Part shown: positions 49,813 through 58,794 of the stretch, piece after piece | How the letters are laid out: each line of letters begins with the position of its first letter | Numbering within the stretch: the first letter of the stretch is position 1 | Source: Streptomyces sp. DHE7-1 | GTDB taxonomy: Bacteria; Actinomycetota; Actinomycetes; Streptomycetales; Streptomycetaceae | Assembly (NCBI GenBank): GCA_016432725.1 | Contig: JACJDG010000003.1 | Span: 2,728,001-2,792,000, forward strand | Length of the DNA stretch: 64,000 nucleotides | Reading direction: 5' to 3' | Made by a program: the position numbers and the translations under genes | The notes under the pieces: generated by a model | Told to the model about the DNA's origin: nothing | The model's database searches: none | Seen by the model: only the letters and a program-made list of their open reading frames with translations

Positions 49813-49886
49813 GGCACGCGCGCCTACGCAGCCGCGGGCATGCGAGCCTTCCAGGCCGCTGGCACGCACGCCTACGCAGCCGCGGG
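49813..49886. repeat. 26-bp direct repeat, 48-bp period, between permease B and the ATPase
   Basis: GGCACGCGCGCCTACGCAGC... at 49813-49838 recurs with one mismatch at 49861-49886. It lies in the 309-bp gap between permease B and the ATPase. A GTG at 49771 overlapping the previous stop could read through it as a 16-residue AAGT(R/H)AYAAAG(M/V)RA repeat, but that frame runs on into the ATPase gene and I do not call it a gene. Confidence 0.6.
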
Positions 49887-49920
49887 TGTGCGTGCCGCGA
49901 GGGGCGGCACGGGTGGGCGA

Positions 49921-49966
49921 CGGGGGTCCCCCCGCCCGAGCGAAGCCGAGAGTCGAGGAGGCACCC
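49921..49966. repeat. probable dispersed Streptomyces intergenic element
   Basis: A G-run/C-run followed by CGAGCGAAGCCGAGAG and a G-rich end resembles, from memory, a hairpin-forming element common between Streptomyces genes. It has the form GGGGGTCCCCCCGC ... GAGGAGGC. Only one copy lies in this window, so the assignment cannot be tested here. Confidence 0.35.
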
Positions 49967-50083
49967 CGCGGGCGCGGGCGAGCGAGACCCCCTCGGCCCG
50001 CACCGGCACCGCGCACCCCACGGACACCGGCACGCGAAACACCCCCGCCCCCCGGCAGCGCAGGGCACCCGAGCAGGAGACCC

Positions 50084-51055
50084 ATGACAGCCGACCCCAC
50101 GGCAGAAGACACCACCCTCGCCGACCTCACCACCCGCGTCACGGAGTCCCGCGACAGCCCCGCCTACGGGCACGACGCCCTCATCACCTGCGACCGCCTG
50201 GTCCGCATCTTCTCCGCGGACGGCATCGAGGTCCAGGCTCTCCAGGGCCTCGACCTCCTGGTCCGCGAGGGCGAGTTGATGGCGCTGGTGGGCGCCTCCG
50301 GCAGCGGCAAGTCCACCCTCATGAACATCCTCGCCGGCCTGGACACCCCCACCGCCGGCGGAGCGAACGTCGCCGGCCGCGACCTGCTCACCATGACCGC
50401 GAAGGACCGCCTCGCCTACCGCCGCGAGGTGGTGGGCTTCGTCTGGCAGCAGACCTCCCGCAACCTCCTGCCGTACCTCACCGCGGCCCAGAACGTAGCC
50501 CTCCCGCTCCAGCTCTCCGGTACCCGCACGCGCCGCCGCGCCCGCGCCGAACGAGCCCTGGAACTGCTGGACCTGCTGCAGGTGGCCGACTGCCGCGACC
50601 GCCACCCGCACGAGATGTCCGGCGGCCAGCAGCAGCGCGCCGCGATCGCCGTGGCGCTCGCGAACGCCCCCGCGGTCCTGCTCGCCGACGAACCCACCGG
50701 TGAACTCGACTCGCACACCGGCGCGCAGATCTTCGACGCCTTCCGCACCGCGAACGAGACCCTGGGCACCACCATCGTCATCGTCACCCACGACCAGGCG
50801 GTGGCCGGCGAGGTCCGCCGCACGGTGGCCATCCGGGACGGCCGTACCTCCACCGAGGTGCTGCGCCGCAGCGAGGTGGACGCCACGACCGGCCACGAGA
50901 CGGTGGTCGCCCGCGAGTACGCCATGCTCGACCGCGCGGGCCGCCTCCAGTTGCCCGCCGAGTACACCCGGGCCCTGAACATGCGCGACCGCGTGGCCCT
51001 GGAACTGGAACCGGACCACATCGGGGTATGGCCGGACGACAGCGACGGGAGGTGA
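50084..51055 (+). CDS. ABC exporter ATP-binding protein (LolD/MacB type)
   Basis: 323 residues from ATG 50084 (AGGAGA seven bases upstream). Walker A is VGASGSGKSTLMNIL, signature MSGGQQQRAAIAVAL, Walker B VLLADEPTGELDSHTG and H-loop VIVTHDQAVAGEVRR. The MacB/LolD clade is recognised by VQALQGLDLLVREGELMALVGASGSGKST. An extra C-terminal about 70 residues (EYAMLDRAGRLQLPAEYTRALNMRDRVALELEPDHIGVW) resemble an AbrB/SpoVT-like swapped-hairpin module, often seen on Streptomyces ATPases of this kind; that module call is tentative. It powers permeases A and B. Confidence 0.93.
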   Translation: MTADPTAEDTTLADLTTRVTESRDSPAYGHDALITCDRLVRIFSADGIEVQALQGLDLLVREGELMALVGASGSGKSTLMNILAGLDTPTAGGANVAGRDLLTMTAKDRLAYRREVVGFVWQQTSRNLLPYLTAAQNVALPLQLSGTRTRRRARAERALELLDLLQVADCRDRHPHEMSGGQQQRAAIAVALANAPAVLLADEPTGELDSHTGAQIFDAFRTANETLGTTIVIVTHDQAVAGEVRRTVAIRDGRTSTEVLRRSEVDATTGHETVVAREYAMLDRAGRLQLPAEYTRALNMRDRVALELEPDHIGVWPDDSDGR

Positions 51056-51102
51056 CCGCACAGGGAAACGGCCGGCGACCGGACCGAACGGGAGCCGAAT
51101 CG

Positions 51103-51213
51103 GAAACCGCGGTCGAAGCCGGAACCGGAGCCGAAGCCGGATGGGAAACCGCAGTCGAAGCCGGAACCGGAACCGAAGCCGGATCGGAAACCGCAGTCGA
51201 AGCCGGAGCCGGA
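51103..51213. repeat. 42-bp tandem repeat, about 2.6 copies
   Basis: Units at 51103-51144 and 51145-51186 are nearly identical, each starting GAAACCGC(G/A)GTCGAAGCC. A partial unit follows at 51187-51213. Within each unit a shorter GAAGCCGGA motif recurs. It starts just after the ATPase stop (51055). A reading frame through it would encode ETAVEAGTGxEAGxx repeats, but no good start or ribosome site supports a gene. Confidence 0.8.
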
Positions 51214-51285
51214 GGCACCTGAAACAGGCACCGCCCCCTGGGCGCCCGACGCCCCGGAGAGCCGCCCGGACCCCCGTCACACGCC

Positions 51286-51963
51286 TCAGCGCACGCTGAC
51301 ACCCAGCGTGCCGAGCCCCGCCCGCCGCACCGCGACGGACCCGTAGGGCGTCCGCAGCCGCAGCCACGCCCCGGAGGAGAACAGCCCGGTGTCGGCCGCA
51401 CCGGCCCCGGGTCGCAGGAAGCCGAGGGACTGGGCCGCGTGCACGGCCCGCACCGGAAGCGGGGTGTTCCCGACCTCCCGGGCCCAGATGTCCCGCCCGA
51501 TCCGGTCCAGCTCCGCACGGGTGCGCCGCTCCGGCGCCAACTCCTCGGTGCGGGAACGGAATTCGGCGACGGCCGCGGCGACCGTCGTGCGCAGCGCGTC
51601 CGGCACGGGCAGCCCCGGCTCGGGCCGCCAGCCGCCGCGCGGGGGCAGCACGCCGGCCCACGGCGGTCCGGTGACGGCGGCCGGCACGGCGGCCGTGGCC
51701 GCCCGCTCGTCCACGGACTCCAGGAACTCACCGGCTGAGACGGTGACGTCGAGCGTGACGTCGAGCCCGTTCTCGTAAGGCTTGGCGAGCCGCACCGCGC
51801 GGATCGTCAGCACCTCGAAGGACGGCGGCCGGCCGAACACGGCGAGCGCCGTACCGGCCGCCTGCAGGCGCACCGCGGCTCCACGGTCGTAGTGGAGCAG
51901 CCGGGAGAGGAAGGCGGCGAGGTCGGCCGCCTCCGTCTCGTCGGCGAGGTGCAGGACCGTCAT
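51286..51963 (-). CDS. conserved protein of unknown function, coupled to the thioesterase gene
   Basis: 225 residues; ATG 51963 overlaps the thioesterase stop (ATGA). It begins VLHLADETEAADLAAFLSRLLHYDRGAAVRLQ and has a middle part EVLTIRAVRLAKPYENGLDVTLDVTVSAGEFLE. The end is RDIWAREVGNTPLPVRAVHAAQSLGFLRPG and FSSGAWLRLRTPYGSVAVRR. No TM helix, signal or catalytic motif is recognised. The gene order EttA, thioesterase, this protein with tight spacing suggests one operon. I recall similar proteins in other streptomycetes without a function. Confidence 0.82.
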   Translation of the reverse strand: MTVLHLADETEAADLAAFLSRLLHYDRGAAVRLQAAGTALAVFGRPPSFEVLTIRAVRLAKPYENGLDVTLDVTVSAGEFLESVDERAATAAVPAAVTGPPWAGVLPPRGGWRPEPGLPVPDALRTTVAAAVAEFRSRTEELAPERRTRAELDRIGRDIWAREVGNTPLPVRAVHAAQSLGFLRPGAGAADTGLFSSGAWLRLRTPYGSVAVRRAGLGTLGVSVR

Positions 51964-52388
51964 GCGGCGACGGCCTCCCCCGGGGTCTCCGCGTCCTCGG
52001 CGGCGTCCGTGTACTCCTGGAGGAACTCCCGCTCCTCCTGGGTGATCCGGCGCGGCCGCTGTGCCTCGAAGTCGAACGGCACGATGACGGTGGAGGCCCG
52101 TACGTAGACCAGGTCCCCGTCCTTCACCTCGTAGGTGATGGTGAAGGACGCGGCCCGGATCTCGGTGACCCACAGCTCGATGTCCACCGGGTGGTGCCGG
52201 TGGACGAGCTGCCGCTTGTAGTCGATCTCGTGGCGCGCCACCACGGACCCCTGCTTGAACTCCTTGTCCGGGCGGAACAGGAAGTCGATACGGGCCTCCT
52301 CCAGATAGCGGAGGAACACCACGTTGTTGACGTGGCCGTACGCGTCCATGTCCGCCCAGCGCAGCGGGCAGCGGTAGATGTGGCGCAA
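51960..52388 (-). CDS. acyl-CoA thioesterase, hot-dog fold (YbgC/4HBT type)
   Basis: 142 residues from TTG 52388, six bases after the EttA stop. The 4HBT motif is intact: PLRWADMDAYGHVNNVVFLRYLEEARIDFL, with catalytic Asp in MDAYGHVNN. The second strand region is VVARHEIDYKRQLVHRHHPVDIELWV. Such enzymes hydrolyse short or aromatic acyl-CoAs. The reason for its coupling to the translation factor EttA is unknown, but it looks operonic from the spacing. Confidence 0.92.
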   Translation of the reverse strand: MRHIYRCPLRWADMDAYGHVNNVVFLRYLEEARIDFLFRPDKEFKQGSVVARHEIDYKRQLVHRHHPVDIELWVTEIRAASFTITYEVKDGDLVYVRASTVIVPFDFEAQRPRRITQEEREFLQEYTDAAEDAETPGEAVAA

Positions 52389-52394
52389 GACCGA

Positions 52395-54059
<1,665 letters not shown>

Positions 54060-54361
54060 GAGAAACCGTCCGGCAGCTTGAAATCTGGCAGTGGGCAGAT
54101 ACACCCCATCTTGCCGTACCGCCACCCCCAGGCGGAAACCCGTATGACCCGGCAGCCCTGACCTGGGCTTTCCGCGCTGTCGACGGCGCCCCCTCGTCAT
54201 CCTCGACCGCCCTCGGCCGACCGCGGGCACCCGTGATGCGCGGTTCGGATGATCCGTGCGTCTGTCCGGGTGCCTTGCGGGCGTGCCGTGAGCGGGAGGC
54301 CCGTGCCGGCGGGTATGTCGCTTCGGGCAGAGCGCCCCCGGGAGCCAGGAGGAGATCAGCT
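54060..54361. other. intergenic region between ettA and the ABM-like gene
   Basis: 302 bp between divergent genes. The ettA-proximal part is relatively AT-rich (around 54085-54115), which fits a promoter. No ORF with coding-type composition, RNA gene or repeat was recognised. Confidence 0.4.
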
Positions 54362-54646
54362 ATGTACGCAGTGGTCCGGCGGTACGAAGGGGTGACGGAT
54401 CCCGCGGAGGCGGGACGCCGGGTGGACGAGGGATTCATCCCCCTCCTCCGCCAGGTCCCCGGCTTCGTGGCCTACTACTGGGTCGACGCCGGGGGCGGAG
54501 TGATGCTCTCCACCAGCGTCTACGAGGACCGGGCCGGGGCCGACGAGTCGGTCAAGCGGGCGGCGGACTTCGTGCGCGACAACCTCGCCGCGCTGCTTCC
54601 CAATGCCCCGCTGGTCACGGCCGGCGAGGTCGTGGCCGCCGGGTGA
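54362..54646 (+). CDS. small ABM-like (antibiotic biosynthesis monooxygenase fold) protein
   Basis: 94 residues from ATG 54362, with AGGAGG at a good distance. An upstream in-frame ATG at 54233 would add residues without conservation. YAVVRRYEGVTDPAEAGRRVDEGFIPLLRQVPGFVAYYWVDAGGGVMLSTSVYEDRAGADES is the typical dimeric alpha/beta-barrel pattern. Proteins of this kind include small monooxygenases and many of unknown function. There are no obvious catalytic residues, so the enzymatic role is not claimed. Convergent with the BrkB-like gene. Confidence 0.8.
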   Translation: MYAVVRRYEGVTDPAEAGRRVDEGFIPLLRQVPGFVAYYWVDAGGGVMLSTSVYEDRAGADESVKRAADFVRDNLAALLPNAPLVTAGEVVAAG

Positions 54647-54713
54647 CGGTCTTCGCGGGCGAGCCGGCTGACCGGGTGTCCGCACGCCGGTGACCTGGTC
54701 GTTCCCAAGGCGC

Positions 54714-54745
54714 CGGGCAGAGTCGAGCCGTCCTGGCTCTGCCCG
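54714..54745. terminator. bidirectional hairpin between convergent genes
   Basis: CGGGCAGAG (54714-54722) pairs with CTCTGCCCG (54737-54745). An alternative inner GAGCC/GGCTC stem exists. It lies between stops at 54646 and 54765. Confidence 0.7.
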
Positions 54746-54764
54746 CGGCTCGGTGGCCCGGGGG

Positions 54765-55571
54765 TCACCGGAGTGCCCGGCCGACGATCGCGCCGAGGTG
54801 GATCACCACGCCGACCGCCACCAGCCAGGACAGGATGACCATCACGACGCCGATGGGGCCGTACTTCTGCTCGTTCGCCACGATCGCCGCGGAGAAGTAG
54901 TGGGCGGAGAAGACGCCCAGGCCGGTCCAGCACACGCTGGTGACCAGGGCGGGAGGGAGGAGTGCCCGCCAGGGCACCCTCCCGGCGAGCAGCGCGTACA
55001 TGCTGGCCCACCAGAAGGCGACCGCCCAGAGGAAGCCGGTCAGGCCGGTCAGGAGCCAGCCGTGCAGGATCCTGCCGAAGGCGGCCTGCGCGGCGGCGTA
55101 GGCGAAGAGTCCGGCCAGCCAGGTGAGCCGGGCCGTGGTCTTCCACTTCGCGTCCTCCGGGATGTCGAACAGCATCCGGTACCAGCTCTGGAGGGTGCCC
55201 GCCACGGCCAGGACGCCGAGCAGGAGCAGCACGGCGCTCGTCCCGGTCAGGGTGTACGAGGTCGTCGTGGGCGCGAACAGGGTCGCCACCGCCTGGGCCG
55301 CCTGCTCGTTCAGCCCCAGCCAGCCGGCGACGACCGCGGCCGTGTCCTGCCCCGCCGCCGCCGTGAGGATGATCAGGAACGGGAAGAAGCACAGGAGCGC
55401 GAGCGCGGCCAGCTGGAACGAGTGCCCGAAGAAGTCGACCGCTGAGAGCCGGACCCACAGCCGGCCCGGCCCGCTCTCCTCGAACCTGCGGAACGCGGCC
55501 TGCCACATCTGGTCCGCACGCAGGAGGAGGGCGCGTGGTGACGGGTGGGATGTCTTCCTGCCGTCGTTCAT
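54765..55571 (-). CDS. YihY/BrkB-family inner-membrane protein
   Basis: 268 residues from ATG 55571 (an ATG 60 bases upstream is less likely). About six TM helices: HSFQLAALALLCFFPFLIILTAAAG, LTGTSAVLLLLGVLAVAGTLQSWYRMLFDIP, LTWLAGLFAYAAAQAAFG, LTGFLWAVAFWWASMYALL, ALLPPALVTSVCWTGLGVFSAHYFSAAI and GVVMVILSWLVAVGVVIHLGAIVGRAL. This matches the former ribonuclease BN/BrkB family, whose molecular role is unclear. It stands alone, divergent from the DUF7144-like gene. Confidence 0.85.
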   Translation of the reverse strand: MNDGRKTSHPSPRALLLRADQMWQAAFRRFEESGPGRLWVRLSAVDFFGHSFQLAALALLCFFPFLIILTAAAGQDTAAVVAGWLGLNEQAAQAVATLFAPTTTSYTLTGTSAVLLLLGVLAVAGTLQSWYRMLFDIPEDAKWKTTARLTWLAGLFAYAAAQAAFGRILHGWLLTGLTGFLWAVAFWWASMYALLAGRVPWRALLPPALVTSVCWTGLGVFSAHYFSAAIVANEQKYGPIGVVMVILSWLVAVGVVIHLGAIVGRALR

Positions 55572-55802
55572 GCGGTGACGCCCCAGGAGTTCGGTCCGCC
55601 ATCCGCTGGATGCGGGTCCCCCTGAGTGCACGGCGGTTGCGCAACAAGCGTAGGCACCCCCCTGTGGCCGCGCGCGCCGAGCCGGACGGGCGGAGCGAAA
55701 TCACCCGGGCCGAGTGATGCCGCCGGTCGAACGCGGGCGCACCGTGGATTCGGAAACGTCGTCCGAGGCCGGGGGAAGGACGAAGGGAAGCGCCCTCACT
55801 GA

Positions 55803-55828
55803 TCGCCGGACGCAATCGCCGGACGCAA
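55803..55828. repeat. 13-bp perfect tandem duplication in the promoter region of the DUF7144-like gene
   Basis: TCGCCGGACGCAA occurs twice head to tail (55803-55815 and 55816-55828), 17 bp before the start codon at 55846. It could be a regulator site or replication slippage. Confidence 0.7.
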
Positions 55829-55845
55829 CCGATCGAGGCCCAGAA

Positions 55846-56283
55846 ATGACCACGACACACACCACACAGGCCCGCAAGCAGCACTGGGCCAGCGGCTTGA
55901 TGCTCTTCGCCGCCGTCATGCTGATGATCGCCGGAGTGATCGACATCTTCCGCGGCATCATGGGGATCGCCGCGGACGACGTGTTCATCACGACGCGCGG
56001 CTACGTCTTCCGGTTCGACCTGACCGGCTGGGGCTGGGTCACCCTGATCCTGGGCGCCGTCGCCGTGGTGATCAGCCTGGGACTGTTCCAGACGGCGAAG
56101 TGGGCGCGGATCTCCGGCATCGCCATCGCCGGACTGATCATCCTCGCCAACTTCCTGTCCCTGCCCTACTCCCCGCTCTGGTCCACCCTGATGATCGCCT
56201 TCTCCGGCGTCGCCATCTGGGCCATGTGCGTGGCGCAGCCCGGGGAGAGCGGTACGGGCCAGGGCGCACCGCGCGTCGGCTGA
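55846..56283 (+). CDS. DUF7144-like four-helix membrane protein
   Basis: 145 residues from ATG 55846; the in-frame upstream ATG at 55714 precedes non-conserved sequence. Four TM helices: WASGLMLFAAVMLMIAGVIDIFRGIMGI, WGWVTLILGAVAVVISLGLFQ, WARISGIAIAGLIILANFLSLPY and WSTLMIAFSGVAIWAMCVAQPG. The pattern AxxxDDVFITTRGYVFRFDLTGWGWV between helices 1 and 2 is what I recall for this actinobacterial family. Function is unknown. The gene is convergent with the surface-protein gene. Confidence 0.82.
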   Translation: MTTTHTTQARKQHWASGLMLFAAVMLMIAGVIDIFRGIMGIAADDVFITTRGYVFRFDLTGWGWVTLILGAVAVVISLGLFQTAKWARISGIAIAGLIILANFLSLPYSPLWSTLMIAFSGVAIWAMCVAQPGESGTGQGAPRVG

Positions 56284-56388
56284 CCGGCGGCGTCGCGCGG
56301 CGCGCCGGGCGGCGTCACCCTGCCCGTCGGGCGGCGTCACGCGGCGCGCCCGACGTACAGGATCAGGAGGATCCGGCGCGGTCGGAGC

Positions 56389-57792
56389 TCATTCGCCCGC
56401 CGCCGCTTCCCTCCTGCGCAGAATCACCAGCACCGCGCCACCGATCACGACGAGTCCGATGGCCACCCCGGCGATCATCGGGGTGATCGCGGAACTGCCC
56501 GTGGCCGCGAGGTCGGTGTCGGGAGCCGTGCTGTTGCCGCCGACCGTCGCGGGGCTGGGCTCGCTGAGGGTCTGGGTGGACTCGGTGGTGACCGTGCCCT
56601 GGGTCTTGCAGTCGAGGACCCCGGTGAACCGGTGGCTGAAGCCGTTCGGGCCGGTGATCGTGAAGTCGTAGGACTGGTCCTCCTGGAGCGGGACCGTCAC
56701 GGTGCGGGTGGTCCCGGCCGGGATGGTGTGCTCGGTGCCCATCAGCTCGAAGGTGAAGGGCTGCTCTCCCTTGTTGGCCGCGGTGATGTCGACGCCGCTC
56801 TTGGCGCAGTTCTTCCGGGCCGACACCGCCATGGCACCCTTGTCCGCCCAGGTGGCGCCCGCGGTCGCGGAGACCGTGGACTCGCTGGAGCCGGCCAGTA
56901 TCTGGGTCTGGCTGCGGCTCTCGGACGCGAAGGCGCGGCCCACCGGGACGGTGGTCGAGGCCTGGACGGTCAGCTGGGCGGAACCGTCGGCCGCCCCCTC
57001 GGGAACGTCGAAGAACAGCTGGCTGCCGTTCTTGGCCGAAGTGATCACCTCGCCGGTCCTGTCGATGATCCGAACCCCGCCGGCGCCCACGCCCGCCGGC
57101 GCGCCGACCGTCACGCTGCGCGCGTTGGTGTGCACGGTGACCGGTCCGAGCAGGTCACCCGGTCGCCCGGAGACGGAGGGCGGGTCCAGGGTCAGCGAGG
57201 CCTGCGGCTCGGTGCTGCCGAGGGCGCTCTTCTGCAGGTAGTCCGCGAGCTTCTCGGCCTGCGGGTCCACGGCGTCGACCTTCGCCCCGTCCGAGTACCG
57301 CCAGATGGCCACCTGTGTGCCGGCTGCCGCGTCCTGCTCGCTCAGGGCGCTCACGCCCGCCTGCTTGGCGAGCGTGGCGAGGTCGTTCACCTGGGGGTAG
57401 GAGTTCTGCAGGATCCAGCGGATCCTGCCGGCGTCCTTGTTGGCGCCCAGCGAGGTCCCGCTCCAGGGGGTCTCCTGGTAGTGGGCGTCGCGCTGGGTGG
57501 GGTTGTGGATGTCGACGCAGTACGTCTGCAGGGTGCCGCCGCCGTCCACGGACATCTCGAACAGGCCCGCGGACACCTGCTGGTCGCCCCCGTCCTCGTG
57601 GATCACGGCCTGGCCGTACGTCTTCAGGCCGCCTATCGTCGCCGTCGCGCCGCCCTGGGTCTGCGGTGTCTCGTCGGCCGCGGACGCACCCGCGCCGAAC
57701 AGCACGGTGGTCGCCGCGAGGCCGGACGCGAGCGTCACGGCCGCGAGGCGGGCCACGCGGAACCGAGTGAACCCAGTGAACGCAGCAAGCAC
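56389..57792 (-). CDS. thioester-domain surface protein with LAXTG sortase signal
   Basis: 467 residues from GTG 57792 (GAAGGGGA upstream); the longer frame from 57918 is not coding-like. The signal peptide is RLAAVTLASGLAATTVLFGAGASAA. The thioester domain has Cys92 in TYCVDIHNPT and Gln160 in GTQVAIWRY, the pair that forms an internal Cys-Gln bond in TIE/TQXA adhesins. Beta-rich stalk domains follow. The wall-sorting tail is LAATG (about 428-432), a TM helix (PMIAGVAIGLVVIGGAVLVIL) and RRRE, fitting class E sortases of Streptomyces. It is probably a covalently wall-anchored protein that can cross-link to external amines. Confidence 0.93.
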   Translation of the reverse strand: MLAAFTGFTRFRVARLAAVTLASGLAATTVLFGAGASAADETPQTQGGATATIGGLKTYGQAVIHEDGGDQQVSAGLFEMSVDGGGTLQTYCVDIHNPTQRDAHYQETPWSGTSLGANKDAGRIRWILQNSYPQVNDLATLAKQAGVSALSEQDAAAGTQVAIWRYSDGAKVDAVDPQAEKLADYLQKSALGSTEPQASLTLDPPSVSGRPGDLLGPVTVHTNARSVTVGAPAGVGAGGVRIIDRTGEVITSAKNGSQLFFDVPEGAADGSAQLTVQASTTVPVGRAFASESRSQTQILAGSSESTVSATAGATWADKGAMAVSARKNCAKSGVDITAANKGEQPFTFELMGTEHTIPAGTTRTVTVPLQEDQSYDFTITGPNGFSHRFTGVLDCKTQGTVTTESTQTLSEPSPATVGGNSTAPDTDLAATGSSAITPMIAGVAIGLVVIGGAVLVILRRREAAAGE

Positions 57793-58085
57793 AGAATTCC
57801 CCTTCGAGCAGGACCCGTTGGATGTGGGGGACGGTCCCACCAGCAGAATCGGCTGCCCGAGGGGCATGCCCGGCATCCTATGGATCACAGGGACCGCGCT
57901 TGCCGGTCGGATCGTCACATGGGGCGATCCGATCCGGAATCGTTATCGCCGGCACGGCACGCGGGCCGGGCTTGTCGACAAATACATCGTGCTCACCGGC
58001 CTGTTCGGCACGCTCGGTGGCCAGCCGTCGACAAGGCGCGACAGTCGTTTCGAGCGGGGCAGCGAGGACGCCGCCGTAGCTGACG
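57793..58085. other. intergenic region between the surface protein and ssbB
   Basis: 293 bp. It contains CTTGTCGAC at 57971-57979 and its inverse GTCGACAAG at 58027-58035, a 9-bp inverted repeat 47 bp apart. There is also relatively AT-rich sequence around 57930-57950. It holds the leader and promoter of the surface-protein gene. No ORF is supported. Confidence 0.5.
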
Positions 58086-58555
58086 TCATGTCACCGATGC
58101 GACAGCCAGTGCTGGTTGAGCGGGTTGTTCGTCGTCGGCCCCGGTGGCCGGTGTCTCCCAGTTCGGCTCCGGACGGGGCGCCGCGGGCGTCTCCTGCCGG
58201 ACCGCGCGGCGGAACAGCGCGGTCCCCGCGCGAGGTCGTGGCCGACGGCCACCGCGTCGATGTCGGCGGATGTGCGGCCCTGTTGCCCGTCGCGCAGTTC
58301 GGTGCGCACCTTCAGCCTGCCCTGGACGACGACGGGCTGTCCCACCTCCACCGAGGCCGCCACGTTGACCGCGAGCTGGCGGTTGGCCCACACGGTGAAG
58401 AAGTTGGTGTGCCCGTCCTTCCAGGCACTCTTCTCCCGGTCCCAGTAGCGCGCGGTCACCGCCAGCCGGAACCGGGCCGAAGGCCCGGCCGCCGTCTCCC
58501 GGTACAGCGGCGGCGTCGCCACGTTGCCCACCACGCACACCACGGTCTCGTTCAT
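58086..58555 (-). CDS. ssbB: single-stranded DNA-binding protein, SsbB type (one apparent frameshift)
   Basis: About 156 residues corrected. OB-fold start MNETVVCVVGNVATPPLY, then RFRLAVTARYWDREKSAWKDGHTNFFTVWANRQLAVNVAASVEVGQPVVVQGRLKVRTEL and SADIDAVAVGHDLARG. A base missing at 58224-58227 breaks the end. The corrected tail is TALFRRAVRQETPAAPRPEPNWETPATGADDEQPAQP, which lacks the acidic DDDIPF tip of replicative SSB. That fits SsbB, the Streptomyces paralogue linked to chromosome segregation during sporulation. Its position next to dynB/dynA supports that. Confidence 0.9.
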
Positions 58556-58572
58556 CGTGAACCCCTCCCTGG

Positions 58573-58622
58573 GCCCGGCCGCTCACGGCCGGGCGGACAT
58601 GCGTACGGGCCCGTCCCGTACG
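58573..58622 (-). promoter_or_regulatory. two consecutive hairpins in the ssbB leader
   Basis: GCCCGGCCG (58573-58581) pairs with CGGCCGGGC (58586-58594), loop 4. CGTACGGG (58602-58609) pairs with CCCGTACG (58615-58622), loop 5. On the minus strand they lie 18-67 nt before the ssbB ATG, with the GGGAGGGG ribosome site right after the first. They may end dynB transcription or control ssbB translation. Confidence 0.55.
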
Positions 58623-58794
58623 GCGGCGTCTGCCCTGCGGCACGATCGCCGCGAGAACAGACTGCCTCCGCCGGGCCGGGCCCGCTGAGCGCTGTGGACC
58701 ACCCCGAGCTGTGGAAAACCCCGCCACCCGAACGGGTGAGGGAGAGGCCGGGGTCAGGAGGTGGGCCCACGGACTCCCCCGCACCGTCCAGGCC

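Noticed and set aside
49771..50083. A GTG-started frame overlapping the permease B stop, with a 16-residue repeat
   Set aside because: No stop before the ATPase gene, no ribosome site, and the ATPase has its own good start at 50084. Kept only as a DNA repeat.
51028..51222. 64-codon ORF reading ETAVEAGTG repeats
   Set aside because: Begins inside the ATPase gene without a ribosome site and consists almost entirely of the tandem repeat.
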